Origin: Dermacentor variabilis
Lineage: Eukaryota; Arthropoda; Arachnida; Ixodida; Ixodidae
Direction: 5' to 3'
Assembly (NCBI RefSeq): GCF_050947875.1
Contig: NC_134568.1
Coordinates: 204,693,017-204,757,016 of the forward strand
DNA length: 64,000 nucleotides
In this document: positions 22,061 to 33,984 of the stretch, one piece after another
How positions within the stretch are numbered: the first letter of the stretch is position 1
Layout: every line of letters begins with the position of its first letter
Notes under the pieces: generated by a model
Database searches by the model: none
Seen by the model: only the letters and a program-made list of their open reading frames with translations
Told to the model about the DNA's origin: nothing
Made by a program: the position numbers and the translations under genes

Positions 22061-25000
22061 TGCGATGCTGTCTTAGATTGTCTTTATAATTAAAATGAGT
22101 GTCACTGTTCAACAAGCAGTATAGTAGCCGTGAAGATGTTAATAAGGCTTCTGTAATTCAAAGCTAGGAAGACAGGCTTTTAAACGCAAATCTTCCACAG
22201 ACACGCCACTAATGAATCAGCATGACATAAAGAGCAAAAATCCAAGAGGAACTTGAGGAAAACTTAAGCTACAGGCATGAAACTAACAAATCAGAAATAC
22301 CCTTTATACATGCAGTTCGCAGCCACCAAAGGCATTCTAGGTAAAAGCACTATCCAGCGAACGCAAAATGGCCGGACCACCAACATGTCTCAAGAGTCAT
22401 GTTGCTGTCTGAAGTGATGCGGTGGCTAAAAAAGCACTGTCAGAAAAAAAAATAATCCGAAACACAGGCAAACATAACAGCAAATACAGCTTGTGCATAA
22501 CCCATGCACTTTTTATCAGGCTACTAACTATTATTGGCTCTGTCTTGTTCTGCGCAGCGCGTCTTCGATCGTTAATGCAGCTTAAATTAATGCACTACAG
22601 GATGCGTCAGTTTTAACTCAAGCGTACTGACGACTCTGCGAGCTTTTTCCGGGAACGCGAGCGCTGAGACCGCCTTTCAGACTCTCGTGCTAATTAAGCA
22701 CACGCAGTGAAACTATAATAAATAAAGTAAGTAATAATTTTTCGCTGGGAGTTGACGGAAAAGGGGATGGTTATTAAAGATTTCGCACCGCTTATAGAAG
22801 CAGGTCTCGCAACGAAGGCTAAAAGCTGATGCAGTCGCGCGCCCGCGTTACAGCGGTCAGCGTCACAATTAATGTCATTCGCTTCGGTGCGCATCCAAGA
22901 CTCGCGTTGCTTCGACGCGTCAACCCTCGACGAGTTGGATGGTCGTCTCCGACTGTGTTCCGAGAAGAAGCGCTCCCCCTCTCGTAGCCCGAGATCTCTT
23001 CATCCTTTCGAAGTCTAACGACACTCGCATTTCAAGTCAGCGGCAACGGCCGCGCGGCTCGCATGGAAATCTCACTTGGAGAATCGAGGAGCGCTGACAG
23101 CGGAACAGAAGAGTAGGAAGGGAACCGGTTGCCGGAGAAAGGTGCCACCGGACGCCACCGGAAAGCAGTGGAATAACGACGCGCGCGAGGGTATAGGACC
23201 CGGCGCTGGTTTCAGAATCAAGTCGCCAAATAAGGCCCGGCTCACAGCCACTCCCCATACTCGCCGGATTCGGACAAATGGCGGGGAGAACTGAGGCGGC
23301 CGCTTCGAGGCGGGACAAGAGGATGCGATTCAGGACGGGCGACGTGCCAGGGGCGCGCCAGGCTGTGAAATGCATCGAATTCGCGATGCGAACGGCCCCT
23401 CCGATTTCAGTGTCGCAGCATCGGGGCGCACTGCTCCCCGGTATAGCACGTGGCGAGGCAGCATTGCGTGACGCGCAGCTGCTGAGACTGCGTAACTGTC
23501 TGATGGGTGGGAGACATTGGGGGGAAAAAAGGGGGGGTGGGGGCGTGCGCTTGAGCCAGTTTTATCGGTGTAGCTTTTCTCGTTATATTTCAGTGGCGTG
23601 AAAATGGAACTACTTTAATGGAAGCATGCACCGCATGCTTGATGCAGAGAAAAACGCACTTTCCTCCTTTGAGGTCAAAAAGCTTGAAAGACAGGCACTT
23701 CATCTTGTGCCTGAGAGTGTAATTCTCCCAGAGCGGTGTGCTACTGGATCGCCTTTTGAATGGTAGTCGGCACGAAACTTTCAGCAGGAGCGCCGCCAGA
23801 ACTTAAAAATAAAGGAAATGCAGCAGTGCAAAGCTCAGCTTCCTTGAAAAGGTCAGAACCAAAAAAAAAAGAACTAAACGAAACCAAAAAAACCAGGGTC
23901 CTTGTATACCACACATGCGAAGATATTCATACACCAGTTATTCACGGCCAGTGCAGGAGCGGTCAACGACCAGTAAGAGTAATGCTCACAGACGTTTGAA
24001 ATGAACCAAAAGAACGTGGAGAAATAAGGTGCGCAACAAGCCTATACGAGAACTAAACTTTAAATGATGTAAGTCCAGCCTCTGGTAGTCCAAGCAATAT
24101 TTTGTGAGCTTTTACACGGGGGGGGGGGGGGGGGGGGGTTAAACTTGTGAAACGGCACACGGAGCAAGTGTTGCACATAGTTTCGCGATGTTCGTCTCTG
24201 CCTCCCCCCCCCCCCCCTCGGAATCTCTGCTGCCCTAAGAGTTCTTTGGCGCATGGATTTTACTCACTCTACTTCTCTTATGATTATTGCTTTATAGTAC
24301 CGGGAGTAGCAGTTCACAAACAGTGTCATGAGTGACTTTCTTAAACATGCGAGTTATGGTTGAGCAAGTGACGTAAAAGGCGAGGTTAACTAGGAGGATT
24401 AACAAAATGAGATCGCTGCACGAACCAACCGCCGATAACATCGCAGAGTTTACGCGCCGCAACAATCAAGGCGATGCGTGGCAGGGAAGATAAACTCTGA
24501 ATATATAGATGCAGATATGCTCTTTATCTATTGCTTTACTTTTTCCGCAGTTCTCCCCAAAAGCTCTTGGTGTAGGTAGCACGAGGACTGCATGAAAACA
24601 CGCGAACCTCACCCATGAAACACAACATGCTCAAAAAAAAATAAAGGAAAAAGAACAGCTATAGAGAAGAAGAAAAAAAGTAGCGATACTGCCCACCTGT
24701 TCACCATTGATCGTTTCAAATTCCATATGGACCCATTACAAACTCCCGTTGTCAGACTGTGCGGCCAAACGAAAGCGTGGTGCATATGCTTACTGAGAAC
24801 AATTGATTCCATTCTATCCCACGAGTAACTACCGTTTTCGAAAACAGGCCTCGGTACCCAAGAAACACGTTCAATTTCTGCGGCCTTCTGCTCGTTATCT
24901 GCCATCTGCGGTGAACTGCACCAGTGTGCTTTAGCGACAACCGAAAGCACTGCAGTGCTATTCGTTGGGGCTTTCTTTACGCAAACACTTATTCGTAACC
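22061..25000. other. Intronic sequence with a CG-rich block
   Basis: No gene recognised. The block 23030-23560 is markedly CG-rich with open frames on both strands and no domain signature. Homopolymer runs of G (24118-24138) and C (24204-24217) are present, together with A-rich runs. The ORFs in the CG-rich block are attributed to base composition. Confidence 0.5.
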
Positions 25001-25200
25001 NNNNNNNNNNNNNNNNNNNNNNNNNNNNNNNNNNNNNNNNNNNNNNNNNNNNNNNNNNNNNNNNNNNNNNNNNNNNNNNNNNNNNNNNNNNNNNNNNNNN
25101 NNNNNNNNNNNNNNNNNNNNNNNNNNNNNNNNNNNNNNNNNNNNNNNNNNNNNNNNNNNNNNNNNNNNNNNNNNNNNNNNNNNNNNNNNNNNNNNNNNNN
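25001..25200. other. Assembly gap (200 N)
   Basis: A run of exactly 200 N, a fixed-size scaffold gap. The real missing length is unknown, so the intron length is nominal. Confidence 0.98.
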
Positions 25201-27004
25201 ATGAAGTAAATAATGAGTAACGCTGTCGACCATCTAATTGTATTTGCTTGCGATCTACATTAAAAGTCTCACTAAAGCAGCAGAGCGCTGTCGAGCGACA
25301 ACTGGCGCTAGCAAACCAGGAGTGGAATCGCAAAGCTGTTCGCACGAAGGAATGGAGGAAGCAATCACTATGTATTTCTGCGCATCAGCGTCAATACAGC
25401 CGCTACCGTAAGCTGAATTAATGGCACACAAAAGCGCTCACTTTAAAGCTTGTCAATGTGTGCGGAGCGCGACCGTTGGGAAGGAGAACGGGAAATCAGT
25501 GGGGAATAAATTCACTGCGCAATATTTAATTTAGCCATTTGAATAAGCTCGGTGCACGCTTCAGAGACCTGATAATCGTTCCATAAGGAAAGCCTAACGA
25601 AAGCAAAAAGTAAACTAAGTAAACGGTTATATTTTGATCTCGTACGAACATGCGGGAGTTATCGCTTTTTTACACGAAATCTCCCTGCTGACGCTCTAAG
25701 AAAATAAAACAAATGAATACTTCGGTCCTATATAGCCCTAAAACTGTTTGAAAGAAACACACGCATGAACAAAATAATAAGCGCATACAAATCAACACTC
25801 CCTATCGCAGCATCTCGCTCTTCCGCATCAATTTTTCTCGACACTTTTTTTTTTCCAAAAGATTTCATATGACTTATCTTTTACTTTTCCGTAATGAATC
25901 TCCTGTTCAGAACTTTACAAAAGTACAGAGAAAGGAAAAATTGCCTCGAAAGTAAAAAAAAAAATTAATCGCTCATTCACCGAGGGAACTTTTCGGAATT
26001 CTTAATTAAACTTGTGAAGACTTGGGAACGGCTCAAGCCTTTTCCAGAAGAGGGTTCCATTTTTATTCCAGGAAAAAAAAAAGAAGAAGGGAAGAGAGTG
26101 CGCGCTACAACACCGAGGAAATTAGAGGTCGGGGTATGTGTACGTCAATTTTATTCTTCCTTTCATCTGGTCTCAAATGATAAATGCAAATTGCGGTACT
26201 GCTAGTACGTGTTTGTGTAAATGCGCGAAGGTCCATACCAGATCTTAATGACGCGAACGCGGCCGTCCGCAGCAAGCTAGAAGCCGGCTGCGGGCTCGGC
26301 AATCATCTCAAATGACGGCACTAGCAGAGCGAAAGTTTTGAGAACGCGGGCGGAGTTTCCGCGCTCGTTGTTCCAATAGTTGTCAGTTTATAGTCGCTGC
26401 CAACCTCCTTAAATGTTGAGGTCGTTAAGCGACGCGACTCAAGTCTGTTGGAAGAATAAAAACGAAGACACTTGGAGGACGCTTCTGGCGCTGAGCAGCT
26501 GATTACCACCGTCGTGTAGTAGATGTCAACTACATCCTCGTCCCAATCTGTTACGGCCAAGGCTCCCTTGCGAACAATAACGACATCAATTAAAAAAAAA
26601 AAGATGGCCCTGTTAAACGATCGATGCAAATCAGCAGAATAACTCAGCGCCAATTGTCTAACAATGGATCAAATAAAAGTCACATTTGGCTTCAGATACG
26701 AATGTTGTACGTATATGTATACTATAAGGAGAGCCACGTTTTGAGGACGTTGGTCCCATCATTGGACAAAACAGCAGAACGAATCTGTTCTTGATTAGGT
26801 ACAACTCACGACAAGCCAAATTTGCAAGCGGGAAAGCGCTTTTCTTATGGCGGAAAGGAGGCGGAAGTATGCATCCCACTATTCAAATAGGCCATTTTCA
26901 TCAAAGAGGGCATGGCATGGCATCGTTGCCTCCTTTTGCTTCCTCATAGCTGCCTGTAAGATGGCCAGAAGTAGCCTGTGGACACTAGTACGTACACTAG
27001 TACA
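25201..27004. other. Intronic sequence without a recognisable gene
   Basis: AT-rich with A-runs. A minus-strand frame of 110 codons at 26321-26653 shows no family signature. At 26984-27022 the string CACTAGTAC recurs three times within 40 bp, next to the Penelope fragment. Confidence 0.5.
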
Positions 27005-27420
27005 CTGTAGCACTAGTACGTAGAAAAGATACCCCTAGTAAAGAGCTGGTAAATGTCCCAGATAAAAATCGACAAAGAATACTTTTCTGGCGTCTTCGAG
27101 GTGCCATGTGCAGAGTGCGAGCAGGTGTATATTGGAAAAACTTGAAATTTTAGGCGAAATTTGCCGGCAACACGCAAACGATGTGAAAAGTAAAACATTG
27201 CCTCAAACGTGATTGCTGAGCACGCGGAATCTTTCGGTCATGAAATAGACTGGGGAAAGGAACGTATCCCTACGAGCGGAAAAAAAAAAGTCTATGTTCA
27301 TCGAGACTACTACTCCGAACCGCAGTGATGGCAGTCTTCCACTCTTCAAGCCTACATAACTGTCTGCTCTTTCGCATCGTTCTCACTGTGAACACAAGAC
27401 TGCCGTGTGGGAGCAGAGGC
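27005..27420 (+). mobile_element. Penelope-like element fragment (GIY-YIG endonuclease end)
   Basis: From about 27010 the plus strand reads GVFEVPCAECEQVYIGKT, then a TGA at 27143-27145, then pieces matching HANDVK, AEHAESFGHEIDW and a tail with a basic segment. The order (V-x-x-PC-x-x-C then YIG, a later basic block, AEH, H-x-IDW) is that of the GIY-YIG nuclease fused to the RT of Penelope-like retroelements. The start of the polyprotein (RT domain) is absent. The stop and later frame changes show a dead 3' fragment. Assignment is from motif order; the subfamily is unknown. Confidence 0.78.
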
Positions 27421-28353
27421 GTTGTTTAAAGTTTTTCGCAAAATATTTTCCTTTCTTGGTCGGCATTCTATTTTTTCATCACACCTCTTCTCAACCAGAT
27501 GGGATTCCGTGATACCCTCGATTCTGTCAATGAAGCTACAAAGCTTCATAACATAGAGATAGAGCCCAGTGCTAGATTAAATATAATTTAGCGGGCCTTT
27601 CTCATTGCGAACCTTACCAGCCTGTCATTTAATGTTTCCAATTACTTCGAAGATGAGCGTCAAGCAGTTTACCAGATGGCTGAGAACATTAAAAAGTGTT
27701 CAGTGTCCCACTTACACTTACCATGCACGTGGTACTCCGCTACTGTAGATGTTTTTCTTAATGCTGCTATATAGCCTGAGAATGCCAGATAAAATTAAAT
27801 TTACTATGATTTCCTTTCCGATATTCGTGGTAACAAAAACACTTTTAGTACGTTGGCTTGCACTCTAATTTTAATCACTTTGATTCAGAGAACAGCTGCA
27901 ACGAACATGTTGCAAAACATAACCGATCATTCCAGCCCTTGTTACGAATTAAAACCCAAGCTACCATAGTAACGCTGCATTATTTACGCAGATACCCGCT
28001 CTCAAATTTTCAGAGGAGTTTAGAATAAAACGCAAATATAACAATTCAGTGGAAAAGTACAGAAACCTAGTAAAACGCACAAAATGACTTCCACAAAACA
28101 CTTTCATATCCAGTTCGGCAATCTGATAAGTAGTTTTTATGCACATGGATAAACATCTCTCCTCCCTCTCCTTCTCTCCTTAATGTGAAGCGTTGTCATG
28201 TATTTCTCTTTATTTGCGACATGACTTACATTAAAATAGAAATTTCATTTCCGGCAGTGATCGCCGTGTTTGTTTATCTTTGATTTTTCGTTTCACTCTA
28301 CGCGTTTGCGCAAGTCACAGTAATAATAATAATTAACCCGCCACACTCACCTC
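27421..28353. other. Intronic sequence without a recognisable gene
   Basis: AT-rich; nothing identifiable beyond possible weak continuation of the Penelope 3' region to about 27540. Confidence 0.5.
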
Positions 28354-28618
<265 letters not shown>

Positions 28619-28734
28619 CAAAAAAAAGACACGACCAGTCAGGAAGCGCGCAACGCGGGCAAAGCGTTTTTGATACCGGCTGGCACTTTCAATCCTTCAG
28701 GGCTCGATGGCAAAGTTTGAGCCATAAAACTATG

Positions 28735-29165
28735 GAGTTTCTCCGGATTGCCCGGAGTTACCAGCTTAACAAAGAAGCTTGAGAAGAAGCTACGGACCGC
28801 GCAATGGGCGATGGAACAAAAAATGACTGGCGCAACGTTAAGAGGCAGGAAGACAGCGGTGTGGATTAGAGGGAAAAGTGGTGTAGCGGATATTCCAGCT
28901 GACAGTACGAGAAAGAAATTTAGTTGGGCAGTTCATGTAATGCGTAGGGCAGATATCCGGTGGCCCATTGTAGTTACAGAAGGGTGCCAAGGGAAAGCAA
29001 GAGCAGCCGGCGACGTCACGGAACTAAGTGTTGGGATGGAATTGCAAAATTGGCAGGCATAGGAACGGCTACCAGCTCGTATAAGTGGAAATTTATGCGA
29101 GAAGCCTTCATCCTGCATTGGGCAAAATATAGGGTGTTGTTGATGACGACGACGGTGATGACGTT
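28735..29165 (+). mobile_element. RTE-type LINE fragment, C-terminal end and tail
   Basis: Plus-strand text LTKKLEKKLRTAQWAMEQKM, then a WIRGKSGVADI block and AVHVMRRADIRWP, parallels the RTE copy at 34035-34571 (LRTTQRAMERRM, QTQVNDI, AGHVMRREDNRW). The end reads as a coding tail (EAFILHW) and stops in GATGACGACGACGGTGATGACG, the short GAT/GAC-type tail of RTE elements. It is 5'-truncated and carries substitutions and frame changes. Confidence 0.8.
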
Positions 29166-29604
29166 TAAAAGTGGCACTGCGGTAATGTTGTACAAGTATG
29201 CACAGGATTCCCGCTAATCTATAGAAGCCGGGACTGGCGAATAGTGTTCGTTCTGTCAGGCTGAATGAGTCTCCATAAAAGAGGGACGTGTCTCCACTGA
29301 AATACAAAGTGGCTTCACGAAACAGCAGAAACACGAGTGCGTTATGAACTATGCTGCTTTTATTATTGATACTTCTGTGGCACGCTGCAGACCATGAAGC
29401 ATGAAAAACTAGCGCGAAGTGCTTTGATAGCTGCTTCACTGTCCAGCCGCACTTGTGCTGTAGACAGGAAAAGCGAAGCCAGAACCTCACTACTATAGTA
29501 CACACTAGAGCTACGGTTATTATAAGCCTTCGCCGCATCGGTGGACGCTATACAAGCTGACGCAAAATGCTTATAGCATGCCGTGTACTCCTTTTCGCGT
29601 ATTC

Positions 29605-29632
29605 TAAAGCTCCCAAATTATTCTGAGAGGTA
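29605..29632 (-). repeat. Isolated Tc1-type terminus
   Basis: AAATTATTCTGAGAGGTACA here matches the outer end of the Tc1-like element (AATTATTCTGAGAG at 7502-7515). Only one terminus is visible, with no partner nearby. Confidence 0.4.
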
Positions 29633-29639
29633 CACCCTA

Positions 29640-30955
29640 TGTGTATATAGACAAATCGCGCTACGTAGCGCAATCCTGTTTCCATACTAAAGAGAGTGCT
29701 TGAACTCGAGGGCAGGCTTTGAAAACGTTTACCCCATGTAAAAGTGCGCCATCATAAACTCGTAAATGACTTCACACGTATTACTACGACATTTTTTTTG
29801 CAATTTCCACCAAGCAGTGATTAATTGCCCACTTTTAATTAAACAAACGCTGTCAACCATGGTAAAAAGTGGCAGTTCGTTCGTGAACAAAAAAAAAAAA
29901 GAAAGAAAGAGAACTGCAGTGGATACGGTCATCTTACAAAAACCCAGATCCGTTTCCTGTTTCATGCAGTGCACTTTTCAGACAGCGATAATACAACTAA
30001 TGCTTATGTTTTCTTTTAATTTTTTTACATTACTTCCTCGAAAAACATTCCCACACCTAAAGCTTACCGAGGATATTAACAGGCCATTAAATTGTTTCCC
30101 GTGTTCTTGCTCGTTAACTTTTTACTATAGGAGAGCTTAGTTTCGACAAATGACGCAGCGTTTGTCATTAGGCTTGTTTTTTCGTTTATTTCCGCCGGTT
30201 AATGCTCGTTCCAAAAACTCATTAGAATTTTTCTACAAAGCCACGCTATTTTGCTTCTTTAACCTCGAGAGCTCAAACATGTTGCGGAGCTTAACAACCA
30301 CAACAAGCTACATTATGTTTAAAGAATTCTTGAGCAGGACAAAAAAAAAGGATAATGATACATTCCCCCCAATCGAAACATTCGAAGCGTTTTACCGAAT
30401 ATGATCGAAATTTCCGAAGGCAGGATGGTAAACCTGATATGCCTTATTTTTTTATTATTTCTTTGCATCACGCCATGACGGTGGAAGTCAGCAAAGGTGT
30501 GACATGCTAATTAGCAGCCTTTATAACTCGACACCCAAATATCTTTCTAATTAGTACTTTAGGGCATATCGAAGCCAGTTACGTATACTGTTAACAGCAT
30601 GACCATTAAATGGAAATCATTAGAGCAGAGCAGTGCTTAACATTTGCCGGCATGCATGCCGCGCGTATTTTGCGCACGGATACCTGGAAGCCATGTGGCA
30701 GTCGGAAGAGTTTCTACATAGTGATATGTTTCGAACGCCGGCGGGCTTTGATCACGCAGTTACGTTCGTTTACAGCACGCATTGATTATTAAACTCTAGT
30801 CAAGCGACTTGAATGCATGCGCGCACTATGTCTGGCACACTTTCCGACAGAATGCGCCACTGATATCGTGCTATCGAAAAAATGTATTAAATGTATTCTC
30901 CCCTCGCCCCCGGCGCTTACTTCATCACCTTTAAGAATTTGCTCACTGCTGCAGT
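29640..30955. other. Intronic sequence without a recognisable gene
   Basis: No gene or repeat recognised. ORFs at 29766-30404 have no family signature. Confidence 0.5.
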
Positions 30956-30957
30956 TC

Positions 30958-31215
30958 AGGGCTATAAGATTAAGCGGCTGAGAATGAGGTCGTGGGTGCG
31001 AGTCCCGGACGCCGTGGCCGCATTTAGGCAGGGAAGAAGCCCCCTCCCCCCCCCCCCCAAAAAAAAAGAAAAGAAAGAAGAAAGATATGAAGAGAAAGCA
31101 AAGCGCCTTTGCACTGGTTTCTGGAGCGCACGATAAGGAACCTATACAGGCGGCCAAACGGTAAATACGGTTCGCTACCGTACACTGGCGGACGGGGTTC
31201 TAGCCTCCATGTGTT
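30958..31215 (+). repeat. Degenerate tRNA-SINE (Ruka-like) piece and nearby LINE-tail remnant
   Basis: At 30990-31025 the text GGGTGCGAGTCCCGGACGCC followed by GTGGCCGCATTT matches the B-box and first linker of the Ruka SINE (compare 45706-45740). A C-run and A-run (31046-31068) follow. At 31165-31195 GGTTCGCTACCGTACACTGG resembles the LINE-A 3' UTR box on the minus strand. Both are fragments. Confidence 0.45.
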
Positions 31216-31959
31216 TTCATTTTGAACCTTGTGATCTAGTGATCTGCCGTCTGTCACTCTATTTCCTTTTCATATTTCTACGTCTCCGTATAGCTAAAAA
31301 GATGCAATGTTAGTAACCTATCCACAAGAATTTGCGTAACGCGGAAACTGCCAGAAACATGAAACTTGCCGGTAACGGCTCACGAATATTAGCGTGGTGC
31401 ACATCTACACTGATTAACTCGACGCTGTACAATACCTAAAAAAAAATGTTTCCAAGTCGCTGCAGACCTGCTAAGACACGCATTCTTCTCTGGTCTTTCC
31501 TATTCATTGTCAATGTAGGTTCGGTGCAGGGTAATGGCGGTAACCTGTACAACCATCTCGCGCACAGAATTGCGCACTCGATTTCTGCTATATTAGAAAT
31601 TCCACCCACTTGGCTTCCTTGAGACGCCCCATTTATCCTCTTACTCCCAAAATTACGTCTCCATCAGGACACACGGGCCTTACTCCGTCCTTTCTTCGTC
31701 TACCTCCCCTGTAATCGTTCTCGGGCGGCGAAAGTTTCCGTAGACTACGGGATAGTGCGGCGCTGACACTTTCCGCCACCTGGGCCTAGGGTAAGACAAA
31801 TGATGACCTCGTGCTCTGTCCAGAGGATTCTACTCTAGCATCTGCACCAGGCGTTCGTGCGTTGTGGATCTGCCCAGGGGGCGAAACCTAGACGAGAGAA
31901 AAATTCAAGAGCTCTCAAGTTACGAACTGGTCAGACAGACAGCTACACGTGTCCGCTGT

Positions 31960-32400
31960 TGCGTACTCCAGGGTAGCGTATCGTACTGCTGCCGAGAAGT
32001 AGCGGCGCCTGCCTATCGAAGCTCGACCGACGTTACTTATTGAGTAGCGTGGCGTTGTCTGCGGGCTGCAGGCATCCGGTAGACCATGGCGACCAAGCGA
32101 GGGCGAGACGATTTCTAGTGCGAAACTTGCACGGTTTATTCAAAAGTAGTTGAAAGAAAATGAGAAGAGCACAATTGATCAAAAGTACATTTCGGAGCCC
32201 CTTAAATAGGCTCTCCACAATCGTGGGCTGGACCTTGCTTCCGTCGATGTCACGTGACCGGCACAGAAAGAGGGCCCCTCCCCCTCTTGTTATACCGAGC
32301 CGGCTGAAAGGAAGAAGTCGTCCCGCCTCCCGGAATTGTAGACGCCTGTCCGCCTCTTCTGCTATTGGCGGGTTCGTGGAAGTTCTCTTCTAGGTCCAAT
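31960..32400 (-). mobile_element. LTR-like segment, possibly a solo LTR
   Basis: On the minus strand a TATA-like TATTTAAGG (near 32205) is followed about 65 bp later by AATAAA (near 32138), then a G/C-rich downstream part. This compact promoter plus polyadenylation layout is typical of LTRs. No flanking internal region or matching second copy is in the window, and terminal TG/CA with a duplication could not be fixed. The low-complexity CA tract starts just to its right (32426). Confidence 0.35.
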
Positions 32401-32425
32401 TCGTGGAAAGGGCCTCTCTAAACTC

Positions 32426-32571
<146 letters not shown>

Positions 32572-33569
32572 AAGAGGCTGTACACTGCGGGGCTTCCGGC
32601 AGACAGGCACACTCGAAACGGTCATGGCGAATTAGAAAGTCGCGCTTCATTTCGACGAGGCAGGGTGAGAGGTTCGGTTGAAATTCCTTTCGCCACGTGG
32701 TCTCAGACGCCAACCCTAACACCGCTCATGGACAAGTTCTCTAAGCCACTGTTCCAATTCTTGTATGAAAGGACCTGTGGACTTTTATTTAAATAACAAT
32801 ATAAGCTGCAGGAAACGCTGTTGGAATAAAAAAAAAGTAGGTCGTGCATTTTACACGTGAGGATCCTGCTGCCTTGCTAAGTCCGAGATCTATTCGAACT
32901 TTTCACTTCCCGCATTTCGAGAACTATGGCTGTTATAGTCGTTCCTCACCTTAAGCCCTGTATCAGTGACATTATTTAGCTGTGGTCTCTATTTCGAATC
33001 TATAAATTAATAAAAAAAGAAAACCGCTGGCCCAGTTCGCTTGTGCCAGCAACTCTATGTCTCAAAGAATGTGAGGCCGCATTTGCTAATGTCTTCTTCT
33101 TTAAGAATTACCTCTCATTTTTCAGCGCCTCACTTTTCATTGCTATCACCACTGATAGGGCGCCGTCTATAATAACCAGTCCTTGTGCGTGCTTTTGTCT
33201 TGTTTATCTAGCACATGTTTGTTTAGGAAAATTCTCAAGTTCTTAGTGCGCCTTCAGTAGACGTCCCTTCAAACACCATAGTAGTTAAAAATAACTTAAT
33301 GCATCCCCAGCTCCTTCTTTCGGAATTTAAAGAAATAAAAGAGATGAATATAAGCCACACACTGGCATAGCATGGGCCACTAAAGAGCAATATAATGGGC
33401 AGATTGCGGGCGCGAACCCGAGTATAAAAGCTGCGTCTTTTCCAATCCAATATTGAATTTCTGAGAGTAAGAAAGCGCGCCTTAGATATACATCTGCCGA
33501 TTAGTTCGCGATCGTGCCGTTTGAATAGAACGCAATGAAATAGAGTGAATTAATTATTATTTCTATCAT
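32572..33569. other. Intronic sequence without a recognisable gene
   Basis: Only short frames on both strands; nothing identifiable. Confidence 0.5.
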
Positions 33570-33965
33570 TAGTTGCCGGCTGCCGCGTTTCGCACTCTTG
33601 AAAAAGCAAAGGACCGTCTGTAAAGAGTGTGGATTCTTCCTCCATCTTTAGGTCTGCTGCGTTAAACGCTACTTGCAAATTGCTGTTGTCAAACGGAGTT
33701 TCGACGCCAGGCAAATGGGCTTGCGGCGCTTCAATAAATGTGCATTTGGCACCTCTGTCATGCATAAAACCGAGACATGTCATTCCTGGCCTCTGAAACA
33801 CATATCGGTTTGAACCCGCAAGCTTTCTATTAGCGTGCTTGCGCTAGTGTCTCCGCTTGTGGCTGAGTGCTTGTCTTGTAGCGCATACCAAGAAGCTTGA
33901 AGTGCTCGACAGTTTAATAGAGTAGATAGTAAAAATGACCAGTGGCTCAGTTTCTGTCTTGGCAC
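33570..33965 (-). pseudogene. Unrecognised minus-strand coding-like segment, frameshifted
   Basis: Two overlapping minus-strand frames have coding-like composition. 33780-33965 gives HSATSGDTSASTLIESLRVQ and then TDMCF. A change of frame near 33800 leads to 33550-33801, with MTCLGFMHDRGAKCTF, PGVETPFDNSNLQVAFNAAD and FQECETRQ. RVQTDMCF and HDRGAKCTF look like two versions of a short repeated motif. I do not recognise the family; a linker region of a transposon-encoded protein is one possibility. It ends at the mariner-type element at 33985. Confidence 0.3.
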
Positions 33966-33984
33966 CCATGCTCAACAATACATA

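Noticed and set aside
24955..25345. ORFs spanning the run of N
   Set aside because: They are artefacts of the assembly gap.
26321..26653. A 110-codon minus-strand ORF
   Set aside because: No motif or repeat homology is visible and the composition is not clearly coding.
28933..29538. A 201-codon minus-strand ORF
   Set aside because: It runs antisense through the RTE fragment and its tail, with no domain signature; treated as a shadow frame.
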